The notes under the pieces: generated by a model
Database searches by the model: none
Told to the model about the DNA's origin: nothing
Seen by the model: the letters and a program-made list of their open reading frames with translations, nothing else
Assembly: GCF_030944625.1 (NCBI RefSeq)
Contig: NZ_JAUSXY010000001.1
Location: 2,976,001-3,040,000, forward strand
DNA from: Arthrobacter sp. SLBN-112
GTDB lineage: Bacteria > Actinomycetota > Actinomycetes > Actinomycetales > Micrococcaceae
Reading direction: 5' to 3'
Length of the DNA stretch: 64,000 bases
Position numbers and translations under genes: made by a program
Shown here: positions 54,188 to 62,518 of the stretch, piece by piece
Layout of the letters: each line of letters begins with the position of its first letter
Numbering within the stretch: the stretch's first letter is position 1

Positions 54188-54766
54188 TCACTTCGGCGCC
54201 GGGGGTGTTGCTCGTTGCATGGCGCGGTAGACCGTTGAGCGAGCGATGCCGAACAGTTCGGCGATCTCAGAGGTGGTGTGCGCCCCACCCTGGTAGAGGC
54301 TAACGAGGTGCGCCTCTTGGGCTTTCGAAAGCTTTGGTTGTTTTCCTCGGAGCCGGCCCTTTGCTTTTGCCAATGCCATTCCTTCCCGCGTCCTGGCACG
54401 GATCAAGTCGGCTTCGAACTCGGCGACCATGCCCAGGACGTTGAAAAGCAGCTTCCCCACTGGATCGTGGGGGTCGTAGATACTGCCGCCAAGGTTGAGG
54501 GCGACCCCCTTACGGGTGAGCTCGTCCGCGATGTCTCTAGCGTCGGACAGTGACCGGGCGAGGCGATCAAGTTTGGTCACCACGAGGGTGTCGCCTTTGC
54601 GGCAGGCGGCCAAGGCTTTGCCAAGACCGGGCCGTTCACGCTTGGTTCCAGTGAATCCGTGGTCGACGTAAATGACTTCGGGATCAACGCCGGCGGCCGC
54701 GAGAGCGTTCAGCTGGGCAGTGAGGTCCTGGGTATTGGTGGAGACTCGGGCATAGCCGATAAGCAT
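54188..54766 (-). CDS. serine recombinase/resolvase (Tn3-type TnpR-like)
   Basis: 192 residues from the ATG at 54766 (an upstream ATG at 54805 would add 13). The N-terminal catalytic domain has GYARVST with nucleophile Ser9 and the conserved TKLDRLARSLSDA and EFEADLIRARTREGMALAKAKGR. A C-terminal helix-turn-helix follows (TTSEIAELFGIARSTVYRAMQ). Such enzymes resolve cointegrates or invert DNA at a res site just upstream of their gene. No transposase is adjacent, so it is probably a remnant of an element or a landing site. Confidence 0.94.
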   Translation of the reverse strand: MLIGYARVSTNTQDLTAQLNALAAAGVDPEVIYVDHGFTGTKRERPGLGKALAACRKGDTLVVTKLDRLARSLSDARDIADELTRKGVALNLGGSIYDPHDPVGKLLFNVLGMVAEFEADLIRARTREGMALAKAKGRLRGKQPKLSKAQEAHLVSLYQGGAHTTSEIAELFGIARSTVYRAMQRATPPAPK

Positions 54767-54835
54767 GGACCCGAGTGTAGCCCTTAAGGTCCCCTGACCG
54801 GGCATTTTTGCGGGCGGATCTTATGGGAACCTGGC

Positions 54836-54883
54836 TGTCATTTTCCGAAGTCGTCTGCACAAATGTCCAAAGTCGCCTGCACA
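54836..54883 (+). repeat. Tn402/Tn5053-like terminal repeat plus second internal repeat
   Basis: TGTCATTTTC at 54836-54845 begins a 25-base sequence that, by my own alignment, agrees at 22 of 25 positions with the IRi end of Tn402/class 1 integrons as I remember it. A second copy of the inner part (AAGTCGCCTGCACA, 54870-54883) follows the first (AAGTCGTCTGCACA, 54848-54861) with a 22-base period, as in the multiple TniA sites of that family. The orientation puts the element to the right. No matching inverted end or tni gene was found in the window. The boundary is 69 bases upstream of the resolvase start. Confidence 0.6.
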
Positions 54884-54957
54884 GCCACTGCAGGGTCGCA
54901 AGGGGACCGGCTTACGGGCGCCAGAGATAGACACTTCTTGTCGCTATAGTTCGGCCC

Positions 54958-55482
54958 ATGATCGTTTGGCTCAATGGCACCCACGGAGCAGGAAAGACAA
55001 CGACCGCCGCACTCGTGCAGCAATTGCTGCCCGGGGCGCGCGTGCTCGACGCCGAGAAAGTTGGTGAGGTGCTCATGGACATCAAGCCAGGGCTTCCTGC
55101 GACGGACAACTTCCAGCATTGGGAGCCGTGGCGGCCGCTCGTTATCGAAACTGCCCGGCGCGTTCTCGAATACGCCGGGGGCACACTGGTGATGCCCATG
55201 ACTGTCTTGGTCGAGAGTTATTGGAGGGAGATCAGCGATGGTCTCACTAGGTACGGCATACCGATCCGGCATTTCGTGCTCCATGCCGACCAGGAGACCC
55301 TCCGCCACCGAATACAGAACGACCGGATTCTGGGTCCCTCGACGTTCCGTTTCGCGTACTTGGAGCCTTACTTTGAGGCAGCCCAAAGCTGGCTGCACGA
55401 CGAAGCCGAAGTCATCGACACCGCACACATCGCACCGGAACAAGCAGCTCGGCAGATCGCGGATTCGGTGCTTGGTTTCTGA
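54958..55482 (+). CDS. TmrB-like P-loop ATP-binding protein
   Basis: 174 residues. Walker A GTHGAGKTTT at 7-16 in the opening MIVWLNGTHGAGKT, the block FQHWEPWRPLVIE near 57-69 and VMPMTVLVESYW near 80-91 follow the pattern of Bacillus TmrB (tunicamycin resistance: MIIWINGAFGSGKT, VPMTI). Related proteins are also called AAA or gluconate kinase-like. It may phosphorylate or sequester a nucleoside-type drug; this is inference. The first gene inside the putative element. Codon use is less GC-biased than in neighbours. Confidence 0.8.
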   Translation: MIVWLNGTHGAGKTTTAALVQQLLPGARVLDAEKVGEVLMDIKPGLPATDNFQHWEPWRPLVIETARRVLEYAGGTLVMPMTVLVESYWREISDGLTRYGIPIRHFVLHADQETLRHRIQNDRILGPSTFRFAYLEPYFEAAQSWLHDEAEVIDTAHIAPEQAARQIADSVLGF

Positions 55483-55567
55483 ATGCGCGGAACTTCCCAC
55501 ATTCTTGTGTCCGGTGAAGGATCGGTCGCTTGCGGGCTTAGCAGCTCGGTGGAAATAGAGTCATTGC

Positions 55568-56071
55568 ATGGCGCCCCCACACCCTACCGATCGATTGCAG
55601 TTCCGTGAAATGACGGATGCGGACCTCGACAACATGACCGCCTTGCTCGGAGATCCCGAGGTGATGCGCTTCTACCCCGCACCCAAGTCGAGGGACGAAG
55701 CAGCAAGCTGGATTTACTGGAATTGTGAGAACTATGCGGAGCACGGGTACGGCCTATGGATTGTCGAAACGCACGAAGGAGAGTTCATAGGCGACTGCGG
55801 CCTGACCTGGCAGCAGGTGAACGGCGCACAGAAGCTTGAGGTCGGATACCGCGTGCGCTCAGACCTGCATGGCCAAGGGTATGCGACAGAAGCAGCCGCT
55901 GCTTGTCGCGACTACGCCCGAGAAGATCTCGCAGCCAAGGAACTGATAGCCATCATCCATCCGGATAACCGAGCTTCAGAGCGGGTGGCTGAGAAAATCG
56001 GAATGCACCGCATCGCTGATGACCTAGGCGGAAATGTCCCCGTCCGAGCAGTCTTAAGTATGCAGCTGTAG
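55568..56071 (+). CDS. GNAT family N-acetyltransferase (RimJ/RimL-like)
   Basis: 167 residues. Starts with LQFREMTDADLDNMTALLGDPEVMRFYP and has the acetyl-CoA site YRVRSDLHGQGYATEAAAACRDYA, then the HPDNRASERVAEKIGMHR block. It resembles ribosomal-protein or small-molecule acetyltransferases of the RimL group. Substrate unknown; with the TmrB-like gene it gives the segment a resistance-like flavour. Confidence 0.92.
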   Translation: MAPPHPTDRLQFREMTDADLDNMTALLGDPEVMRFYPAPKSRDEAASWIYWNCENYAEHGYGLWIVETHEGEFIGDCGLTWQQVNGAQKLEVGYRVRSDLHGQGYATEAAAACRDYAREDLAAKELIAIIHPDNRASERVAEKIGMHRIADDLGGNVPVRAVLSMQL

Positions 56072-56132
56072 ATACGTCCGAGGCCGCCCGCTGGAGGATC
56101 TCTCTGCGGGGCAGTCCGCTAGGCTCCGAGTT

Positions 56133-56621
56133 ATGCCTTCCTCCTGGACCGTCCTGATTACTCTGCACGCAATCGCAGCCAGCTACTCTCTGATTTTCGG
56201 CGCCGTGAATCTGTTGCGCCGCACCAAAGGCGGCCGTGCTCATAGGATCGTGGGCCGAATCTGGGCTGTTTCTATGTATGTCGTGGTGCTGACCTCGTTC
56301 GGAATCAGAACTATCGACGGCGGGTTCAATTGGCTCCATGCGCTGTCAGTCCTGACGTTCTGCACACTGACGGCAGGACTATGGGCAATTTGGAGGAGAA
56401 ACGTCAGAGCCCACCGCAGTTTTATGACCGGCAGCTACTTCGGCCTTATCGGGGCGTTTGTGGGCGTTTTGGCCGTGCCCTCGCGCCGCATTCCCCAGCT
56501 CGCCATCCATGAGCTCCCCCTTCTGGGGCTGCTAGTCCTGGTCCTGCTGGGCACATCCGCCCTCACAATCATCGGGATTGCTCAGCTCCGCAGAACACCA
56601 ACGGCCCAAATCGCCCGTTAG
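56133..56621 (+). CDS. DUF2306 family membrane protein
   Basis: 162 residues with four hydrophobic helices. LHAIAASYSLIFGAVNLLRRTKGGRAHRIVGRIWAVSMYVVVLTSFGIR, then RAHRSFMTGSYFGLIGAFVG, is the DUF2306 pattern with conserved His residues. Function unknown. Lies 61 bases after the GNAT gene. Confidence 0.88.
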   Translation: MPSSWTVLITLHAIAASYSLIFGAVNLLRRTKGGRAHRIVGRIWAVSMYVVVLTSFGIRTIDGGFNWLHALSVLTFCTLTAGLWAIWRRNVRAHRSFMTGSYFGLIGAFVGVLAVPSRRIPQLAIHELPLLGLLVLVLLGTSALTIIGIAQLRRTPTAQIAR

Positions 56622-56767
56622 CCGATCCTCAACCGGACGCCTGGTCGTGCGAAATCACACAATTTCCCGCCGGATCCACACTTGCTCATGATTCCCGTTT
56701 AGCAGGCGCTCAGCCCGGAGATGCGGAACTGGTTAGTGGTGCCGCTGCAACATTGATGGCCAGGCGA

Positions 56768-57463
56768 TCAGGCCCTCGAGCGATCCAACCTTTGCTGAAA
56801 TGCCGCGGCGAACGCCCGGAGGCGGTGTGCCGCTAGATCCTGTCGCTGCCCGAGCTCGTCTACGGACGCCGTTATGATCTGTTGAGCCTTCTCCAACTCA
56901 TCGAGCAGGAGATAACCGACAGGCAGTCGGAACACGTTGTGCTCTTTGAAGCCAGCGCCCTCCGACATGGCCTGCACAATTGCAGCCAGCGAGTCGTGAT
57001 GCTCAAAGTATGGAATGCCATATTCATTGACCGCCGCAACTAGGTCATCAGCCACTGATTCAACGGGCGTGTCTACGGTGAACACCCAAGCCTGGTAGCT
57101 TCGGGCAGGCATCACATACCCGAGGGAGACGCTGAGCGTCGGCGGAGCGTAGCCGTGCGGCTTTTCGCCCAGCAACTCGGCAACCATCGATTCGACTGCT
57201 ACATGCCGGACACCTACGACGGGGTTCACCTCAACGAGAGGACTCTGGCGGCTCGCGGCCCTATTTAGGCCTAGCCATCCGAGGATGTCATCAGTGACCG
57301 GGCGGGTGAAAATGTCGCCTGATCTCTTGCGGAAACCTGCATCAAGGAGCCGGGCGCGCCAAGTTTGCGCGGCAGCATCGAGCACGGTGCCGCCGCGCAC
57401 CCCCCGCCCCAACTCGGACGCAGGTGGTGAAATTTCCCAAGCCGCGTTATTCAAATCCATCAT
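56768..57463 (-). CDS. hypothetical protein, unrecognised
   Basis: About 231 residues from the ATG at 57463 (57460 is also possible; 57487 would add eight). It reads as a soluble alpha/beta protein (TWRARLLDAGFRKRSGDIFTRPV..., SYQAWVFTVDTPVESVADDLVAAVNEYGIPYFEHHDSL). No motif that I can name. The opposite strand offers no better frame. Confidence 0.7.
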   Translation of the reverse strand: MMDLNNAAWEISPPASELGRGVRGGTVLDAAAQTWRARLLDAGFRKRSGDIFTRPVTDDILGWLGLNRAASRQSPLVEVNPVVGVRHVAVESMVAELLGEKPHGYAPPTLSVSLGYVMPARSYQAWVFTVDTPVESVADDLVAAVNEYGIPYFEHHDSLAAIVQAMSEGAGFKEHNVFRLPVGYLLLDELEKAQQIITASVDELGQRQDLAAHRLRAFAAAFQQRLDRSRA

Positions 57464-57766
57464 TGTGACCCTAGCTGACAACGACACTCGTGAAGGCCGC
57501 GTCGGGTCCCCGGAGCTTCATTCCGCGAGCTTAACCCTGAAGATCGGAGTCCAGACAGCCTCAATAGTCGCTCGCACGCTACCCCGTCTCGCATATTCTC
57601 CGCCGTGGCTCGTTGCGTTTCACTCGGCTCATACCAGCGCGGCGCACGTTGGGGGATCCTTTACCGGCACCTGTCGGTCGTGATTTCTAGACCCGTTGAA
57701 GATCGAAGCACAAAATTAGGGGATGTCAGCCGCAAGCCTCTACCCCGGCTGCCGTAGTCTGCTCAC

Positions 57767-57982
57767 ATGACCCCGGCAAAGCTCCGTGCTCTCGAAATCC
57801 TCGGAATTGGACTGATGATGCCCGCGGTCTATCTCACGGCAATCTTGGTCATCATGCTCATATCGATGGCACGAGGGAACACCGTGACTACCTTGGCGAT
57901 AACAGCCATTGGAGCGGCAACAGCAGGAGCAGTGTCCCTGGGCCTTCGTCGATATACCAGAAGGTTGCGCAACACCACCTGA
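57767..57982 (+). CDS. small two-helix membrane protein, hypothetical
   Basis: 71 residues with two hydrophobic segments (LGIGLMMPAVYLTAILVIMLISMA and TLAITAIGAATAGAVSLGL) and a basic C-terminus (RRYTRRLR). The charge pattern looks real, but no family is recognised. Preceded by 280 bases without a gene. Confidence 0.55.
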   Translation: MTPAKLRALEILGIGLMMPAVYLTAILVIMLISMARGNTVTTLAITAIGAATAGAVSLGLRRYTRRLRNTT

Positions 57983-58140
57983 CGGCGTGTCGAAAGTTCC
58001 GGCCCTCTTCGCCATCACCGGCTCCACAAGTGTCAGGCATTAGCCATCCGGCTCAATCCATCGGCTGGGATTTCAAGCGCCCGGAGAAGGATCCCGCTGT
58101 AGACCAAGTGGCAGGAACGCGGGAAGGCGAGGCAAGGCAT

Positions 58141-58716
58141 TCAGAGGCTCTCCGGACTCGACGGCCCGGATAGAACGGTCGGGACGTATTCAAGCATCTG
58201 GATGCGTCCGTCGAAGGTGCGGCTGTTGATCATGTCGAGGGCCACGTCGGGGTAGCCCTCGTAGATCCGCTCCCGGCCGGTGCTCCCCGTAATGACTGGG
58301 AAGATGACTACCCGGAAGCGGTCCACGAGACCAGCCTTCAACAGCGCTCGACACAGGGTAAGGCTGCCGATGGTGCGCATCGACTTCGACCCGGTTGTCT
58401 TCATCGCCCGCACGGCCTCGGCGGCGTCCCGGGCGACGAGTTGAGCGTTTGGCCACGCGAGGGGTTCGCGCAATGTCTTCGAGAAGACGATTTTCGACAT
58501 GCCGGCCAGGGGCTCCGTACCCGGTTCACCTGCAGCCGAGAATTCCGACATGACGCGGTAGGTCGTTGCCCCCATCAATACGGTGTAATCGGCTTCGGGA
58601 GCTTCTCCGAGCCATGCCAGGTATTCGGGCCCTTCAAGCCCCCACCAGCCCGGCCAACCCTCTGCCGCCGCGTAGCCGTCGAGCGAAGTGATGAAGTCGA
58701 TGAGGAGTTCGGGCAT
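58141..58716 (-). CDS. dihydrofolate reductase family protein (RibD C-terminal type)
   Basis: 191 residues. LLIDFITSLDGYAAAEG at the start, VLMGATTYRVM, and the NADPH-binding RTIGSLTLCRALLKAGLVD match the RibD_C/DHFR-like group. These proteins are often stand-alone reductases of unknown substrate rather than true DHFR. Confidence 0.9.
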   Translation of the reverse strand: MPELLIDFITSLDGYAAAEGWPGWWGLEGPEYLAWLGEAPEADYTVLMGATTYRVMSEFSAAGEPGTEPLAGMSKIVFSKTLREPLAWPNAQLVARDAAEAVRAMKTTGSKSMRTIGSLTLCRALLKAGLVDRFRVVIFPVITGSTGRERIYEGYPDVALDMINSRTFDGRIQMLEYVPTVLSGPSSPESL

Positions 58717-59472
58717 CGTCGATTCCTTGTCCGCAAATATCGGGTCGAGCGTTCATCCTCTCTCCGATACGGCACCGCGGCAACCTGTGGTGGGTGCGAA
58801 CCATTTCCGGGCCGAATTGCCGTAAGTGCTCGTTCGTGTCGTGCAAACACCCTGCTGCTCGCGCCTTCGACCATGTCACAGGGTAGGTTCGCTGGAGTTT
58901 GGGCCCTGCCGTCACCGGCCAACTGGGGGGAACAGCCGGTGACGGGGGCATTTCAATTTTACCGCGGCACGGTCTGTTTGCGTTGCGCCCAAGCGCATGA
59001 TGGGAGTCCTCAGGCGCCGTGAGGACGCCAGGAAACCGCCGCCCTCCCAATGTCGTCAGAGAATAGTCCCCGGCTCGCATCTGGGCAGCACGGATATCGG
59101 TGTGCATATCCCAAGGCGACCGTTCCCGGCCGCGGTGCACTACGGCGATAAGGTTCGCGTTCTCGAGAATCCCCAGGTGCTGGGCGCAGCGACAAGTGGC
59201 GGTCTTTCGTGGCGCTAGATATCACCATGCAGCCCGTAAGCCGATCCCTCAAAGGGCTCCGCATGGAGGCAGCCCAGCTGCCTTTTATGGAACCTGCCAA
59301 GGAAACCGTTGAGCGGTGTGAAATGAAAGTGCTCGTGATGAGGCGTCGTCGCGCCGGTACACGAACGTGACTCACCCCCGCCTGAACTAGCAGAAGGACT
59401 CCTGCCTGGAGGCGGGACGGCAAGTAATGGTCCGTCAGTCGTGCGCCGGTGACCGATTCCCGCCCCCTGTGA
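58717..59472. other. 756-base stretch without a recognisable gene
   Basis: All open frames here are short and read as shadows with no initiation signal or family pattern. The only structure I see is the hairpin at 58909-58945. No tRNA, terminal repeat or transposase fragment could be identified. It may be decayed sequence. Confidence 0.6.
58909..58945. repeat. inverted repeat in the gene-free stretch
   Basis: CCGTCACCGGC / GCCGGTGACGG, perfect 11-base arms around a 15-base loop, followed by GGGCATTTCAATTTT. Could be a weak terminator or an operator; no gene ends here. Confidence 0.45.
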
Positions 59473-60405
59473 TCAGCCGGCAAGAACGACGACCTTTCCG
59501 GACACGTGGCCAACGCTGGCCTCGGCGTGGAGGGCAGGCAGTTCCGCGAGAGGGATGCGTCGGGTGACTTCGACGGTGAGTTTTCCGTTGTCGACGAGGG
59601 ACACCAGTTCGGTGAGGCGTTCGCGGTTGGGGCGGACGTAGACGGTGACAGCACGCACACCACGCTTCTCGTCGCCCGGCGTCGGCATGAATGCCGTGGT
59701 GCTGACCACCGCGCCGCCATCGCGCACGAGAGCAACCAGCGCGGCAAATTGCCCCGGCTCGATCGGAGCGAGGTTGAGCAGCACGTCGACCTGCCCGTCA
59801 ACGGCGCTCAGCAGGTCGGCGCCGGTATGGTCGATGATCTCGTCCGCACCTGCAGCCCGGACGGCGTCGATACTGCGCGGGCTCGCGGTCGCCACCACCT
59901 CCACCCCGGCGCGCTTCGCGAGCTGGATGGCGTATTTGCCCACCACACCGCCGGCCCCGACAATGAGCAGCCGCTGCCCCGCTTCGAGCCGCCCTTCGTC
60001 AACAAGCGCCTGCCAGGCGGTCAACGCTACCGATGGCAGTGCTGCGGCATCAGCCAGCGGAATGCTGGTCGGGGCGGCAACAACGGCATCCGCAGGGGCG
60101 ATCACGTACTCCGCCGCGCCGCCATCCTGCTCCATGGGCAGGAACCCGATAACCCGATCCCCGACCGCAACCCCCTCGACTCCCCCGCCCACAGCATCGA
60201 TGATCCCGGAGACGTCGTAACCGGGCACATGCGGCAGCACCACCGGGATCGGCAAGAACCCTGCCCGCATTCCATTGTCAGCCGCATTGAACGCGGACGC
60301 CGCCACACGCAGCCGAACCTGCCCTGCCGCCGGCACCGGCTGCTCGACCTCCCCGAACTGAAGTACTTCGGGGCCGCCTACTTCGTGAAAGTGCACTGCC
60401 TTCAT
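59473..60405 (-). CDS. NADP-dependent quinone oxidoreductase-like medium-chain dehydrogenase
   Basis: 310 residues from the ATG at 60405 (GGAGGAGAAG ribosome site). GroES-like N-terminal domain (MKAVHFHEVGGPEVLQFGEVEQPVPAAGQVRLRV) and a Rossmann fold with LLIVGAGGVVGKYAIQLAKRAG. It has no structural zinc cysteines. Divergent from the MarR gene with two palindromes in between, so it is probably the target of that regulator. Confidence 0.93.
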   Translation of the reverse strand: MKAVHFHEVGGPEVLQFGEVEQPVPAAGQVRLRVAASAFNAADNGMRAGFLPIPVVLPHVPGYDVSGIIDAVGGGVEGVAVGDRVIGFLPMEQDGGAAEYVIAPADAVVAAPTSIPLADAAALPSVALTAWQALVDEGRLEAGQRLLIVGAGGVVGKYAIQLAKRAGVEVVATASPRSIDAVRAAGADEIIDHTGADLLSAVDGQVDVLLNLAPIEPGQFAALVALVRDGGAVVSTTAFMPTPGDEKRGVRAVTVYVRPNRERLTELVSLVDNGKLTVEVTRRIPLAELPALHAEASVGHVSGKVVVLAG

Positions 60406-60424
60406 GATCTTCTCCTCCAATCGA

Positions 60425-60479
60425 TGCTTCGAATTCGAAGCAATAGGTCGAACATAGCATTGCTTCGAACTTGAATCAA
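60425..60479. promoter_or_regulatory. two palindromic MarR operators
   Basis: TGCTTCGAATTCGAAGCA at 60425-60442 is a perfect 18-base palindrome. TTGCTTCGAACTTGAATCAA at 60460-60479 is a related imperfect copy. They share the TTCGAA core, sit 35 bases apart (about 3.3 helical turns) and fill the 91-base divergent gap, one near each start. Confidence 0.8.
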
Positions 60480-60496
60480 CCCCTTAGGATGGCACC

Positions 60497-60997
60497 ATGA
60501 CCGAAACACCCCCGGACCTGACCCCCACACAGCTCGGTGCGTACTTCGCTTTCACCGAGGTGAGCAGCCTGCTGCGCCACGCAGTGGAGAAACAGCTCCG
60601 CGATGCCGGTGACCTCAGCTACGTCCAGTTCCAGCTCCTGGCCCGCCTCGGAGACGCCCCGAACGGGCAGCGGCGCATGACCGATCTCGCCGACGGCGTG
60701 GTCTACAGCCGCAGCGGACTGACCTACCAGGCGCATTCACTGGAGCAGCGCGGGCTCGTCGCCCGCTCCCCCTCACCCGATGACGAACGCAGCACCGTGC
60801 TGACACTCACCGACGCCGGCCGCGCCGTTCTCGCGGCAGTGTTCCCCGGCCATATCAACGCCGTACACAGCCTGCTGTTCGCGTCCCTTTCCGACAATGA
60901 TGTGGACGATCTCGCGCGCATCCTGGGCCAGGCCGCCGCCCATCTCCGTGCGGCCCCGCCGCGTTCAGCTGCACCCCGCCGTCGGAAAGCTTCATAA
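60497..60997 (+). CDS. MarR family transcriptional regulator
   Basis: 166 residues with a winged helix-turn-helix (MTDLADGVVYSRSGLTYQAHSLEQRGLVARSPSPDDERSTVLTLTDAG). Typical repressor of a divergent detoxification or redox gene, released by phenolics or oxidants. The C-terminal tail is basic (PPRSAAPRRRKAS). Confidence 0.93.
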   Translation: MTETPPDLTPTQLGAYFAFTEVSSLLRHAVEKQLRDAGDLSYVQFQLLARLGDAPNGQRRMTDLADGVVYSRSGLTYQAHSLEQRGLVARSPSPDDERSTVLTLTDAGRAVLAAVFPGHINAVHSLLFASLSDNDVDDLARILGQAAAHLRAAPPRSAAPRRRKAS

Positions 60998-61130
60998 ACA
61001 GGACCCATTGTGCCCAGCCCAACGCAGCCGGGACCCGGCTTAGTGGATCCCCTACAAAATGGGCTCCGTTCCACCCCGGTAACGTCGGCGGTACATTAGA
61101 TTCCGCTTGTACAACCCCGACAGGACCGCC

Positions 61131-61775
61131 ATGAGCAACACCGAGACCACCGCAACGAAGAGCCAACGGACAGAGCGCCGCCGCTGGAATGGCACCGACC
61201 TTGGCCTGATCGCCGTCTTCGCCGCCCTCGTAGCCGGCGCAGCACTCGTGCCGGGGCTGGCCCTGAACGGCTTCGGCGTCCCCATCACCTTCCAGACCCT
61301 GGCTGTGATGCTCACCGGCCTGGTGCTGGGACCCGCCCGTGGACTCGCCGCCGTCGGGCTCTACACACTCCTGGGGCTCGCCGGCCTGCCCATCTTCAGC
61401 CAGGGCCGCAGCGGCCTGGGCATCCTTGCCGGCCCCTCAGCCGGTTACATCATCGCCTTCCCCATCGCCGCGGGCGTCGTGGGATGGCTGGCAGTAATCG
61501 TCATCAAACGCACCACCAAAGCCCGCGCCCTCTGGTTCTTCCTTGCCGCCACAGCCACCAGCGTTGTGGTGGTGCACACCCTGGGCATCCTGGGCATTGC
61601 CCTGAACTCCAAGGCAACCCTGGAGCAGGCCTTCCTGAGCGACCTTGTCTTCTACCCCGGAGACATCATCAAGAACGTCCTTGCGGCGGCCATCGCCGTC
61701 GCGCTGCACCGTGCCTTCCCCGACGTCCTGGTGCGCCGCGTGCGACGCCAGGCCGCCACGACCGGGAAGGCCTAG
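61131..61775 (+). CDS. bioY: biotin transporter BioY (ECF S component)
   Basis: 214 residues from the ATG at 61131, six membrane helices. FQTLAVMLTGLVLGPARGLAAVGLYTLLGLAGLPIF and LAGPSAGYIIAF are the BioY signatures. It binds biotin with the energising ATPase and T component encoded next (gap of 11 bases to the ATPase). Confidence 0.95.
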   Translation: MSNTETTATKSQRTERRRWNGTDLGLIAVFAALVAGAALVPGLALNGFGVPITFQTLAVMLTGLVLGPARGLAAVGLYTLLGLAGLPIFSQGRSGLGILAGPSAGYIIAFPIAAGVVGWLAVIVIKRTTKARALWFFLAATATSVVVVHTLGILGIALNSKATLEQAFLSDLVFYPGDIIKNVLAAAIAVALHRAFPDVLVRRVRRQAATTGKA

Positions 61776-61786
61776 GACCCCACGCC

Positions 61787-62518
61787 ATGCCTGCCGTGAC
61801 TTTTGACCAGGTGACCGTTGGGGTCGAACAGGAGGATTCCCCGGACCCCAAAATCCTCCTTGATGCGGTCAGCCTCCGGCTGGATGAAGCCCGGGTGGGC
61901 GTCATTGGTGCCAACGGCTCCGGCAAGTCCACCCTGTTGCGCCTGATCAACGGGCTCGTCCAGCCCACCTCGGGCACAGTAGAGGTCGACGGCGACGACA
62001 CAGTACGTGCCGTCCGGAAAGTCAGGCGGAACGTGGGCTTCGTCTTCACCGACCCGCTTTCCCAGCTGGTCATGCCCACCGGCAGGGAGGACGTGGAACT
62101 GTCGCTGCGCCGTTCAGTGAAAAACGGCACGGAGCGGCGAGTCCGGGCCGAGGCCGCCCTGGAGCGGCTGGGGCTCCTGAAGCTGGCCGACCAAAGCATC
62201 TACGAACTCTCCGGCGGGGAACGTCAGCTGATGGCCCTGGCCGCCGTCCTGGCCGTCGACCCCCACGTCCTGGTCCTGGACGAGCCATCAACCCTGCTGG
62301 ACCTGCGCAACCGCGAACTGCTCCGAAGAACCCTCGCGGGCCTGGACCAGCAGATCATCATGTCCACCCACGACCTTGACCTCGCCCTGGAAATGGACCG
62401 GGTCCTGGTCATCGAACAGGGCCGCGTCGCCTTCGACGGCGCCCCGGCGGACGCCGTCGCGGCCTATCGTTCATGGTGCCTGGACGGGCTTATTCCCGCC
62501 TCGCGGGACACCCCGTGA
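61787..62518 (+). CDS. bioM: ECF transporter ATPase for biotin (BioM-type)
   Basis: 243 residues. Walker A GANGSGKSTLLRL, signature ELSGGERQLMALAAVLA, Walker B VLVLDEPSTLLD and His switch MSTHDLD. Energises BioY through the T component. Its TGA overlaps the GTG of the next gene. Confidence 0.93.
   Translation: MPAVTFDQVTVGVEQEDSPDPKILLDAVSLRLDEARVGVIGANGSGKSTLLRLINGLVQPTSGTVEVDGDDTVRAVRKVRRNVGFVFTDPLSQLVMPTGREDVELSLRRSVKNGTERRVRAEAALERLGLLKLADQSIYELSGGERQLMALAAVLAVDPHVLVLDEPSTLLDLRNRELLRRTLAGLDQQIIMSTHDLDLALEMDRVLVIEQGRVAFDGAPADAVAAYRSWCLDGLIPASRDTP

Noticed and set aside
59010..59801. 263-residue minus-strand frame crossing the gene-free stretch
   Set aside because: Its first half is the wrong frame of the oxidoreductase gene; the rest lacks any pattern.
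54884..60500. Search for a second Tn402-like end (GTGCAG...GACA orientation)
   Set aside because: No sequence close to the inverted 25-mer was found by eye, so no closed element is claimed.
61091..61112. GTACA...TGTAC inverted repeat upstream of bioY as a biotin operator
   Set aside because: Arms of only five bases, and they do not match the BioQ-type motif I know; too weak to report as a site.
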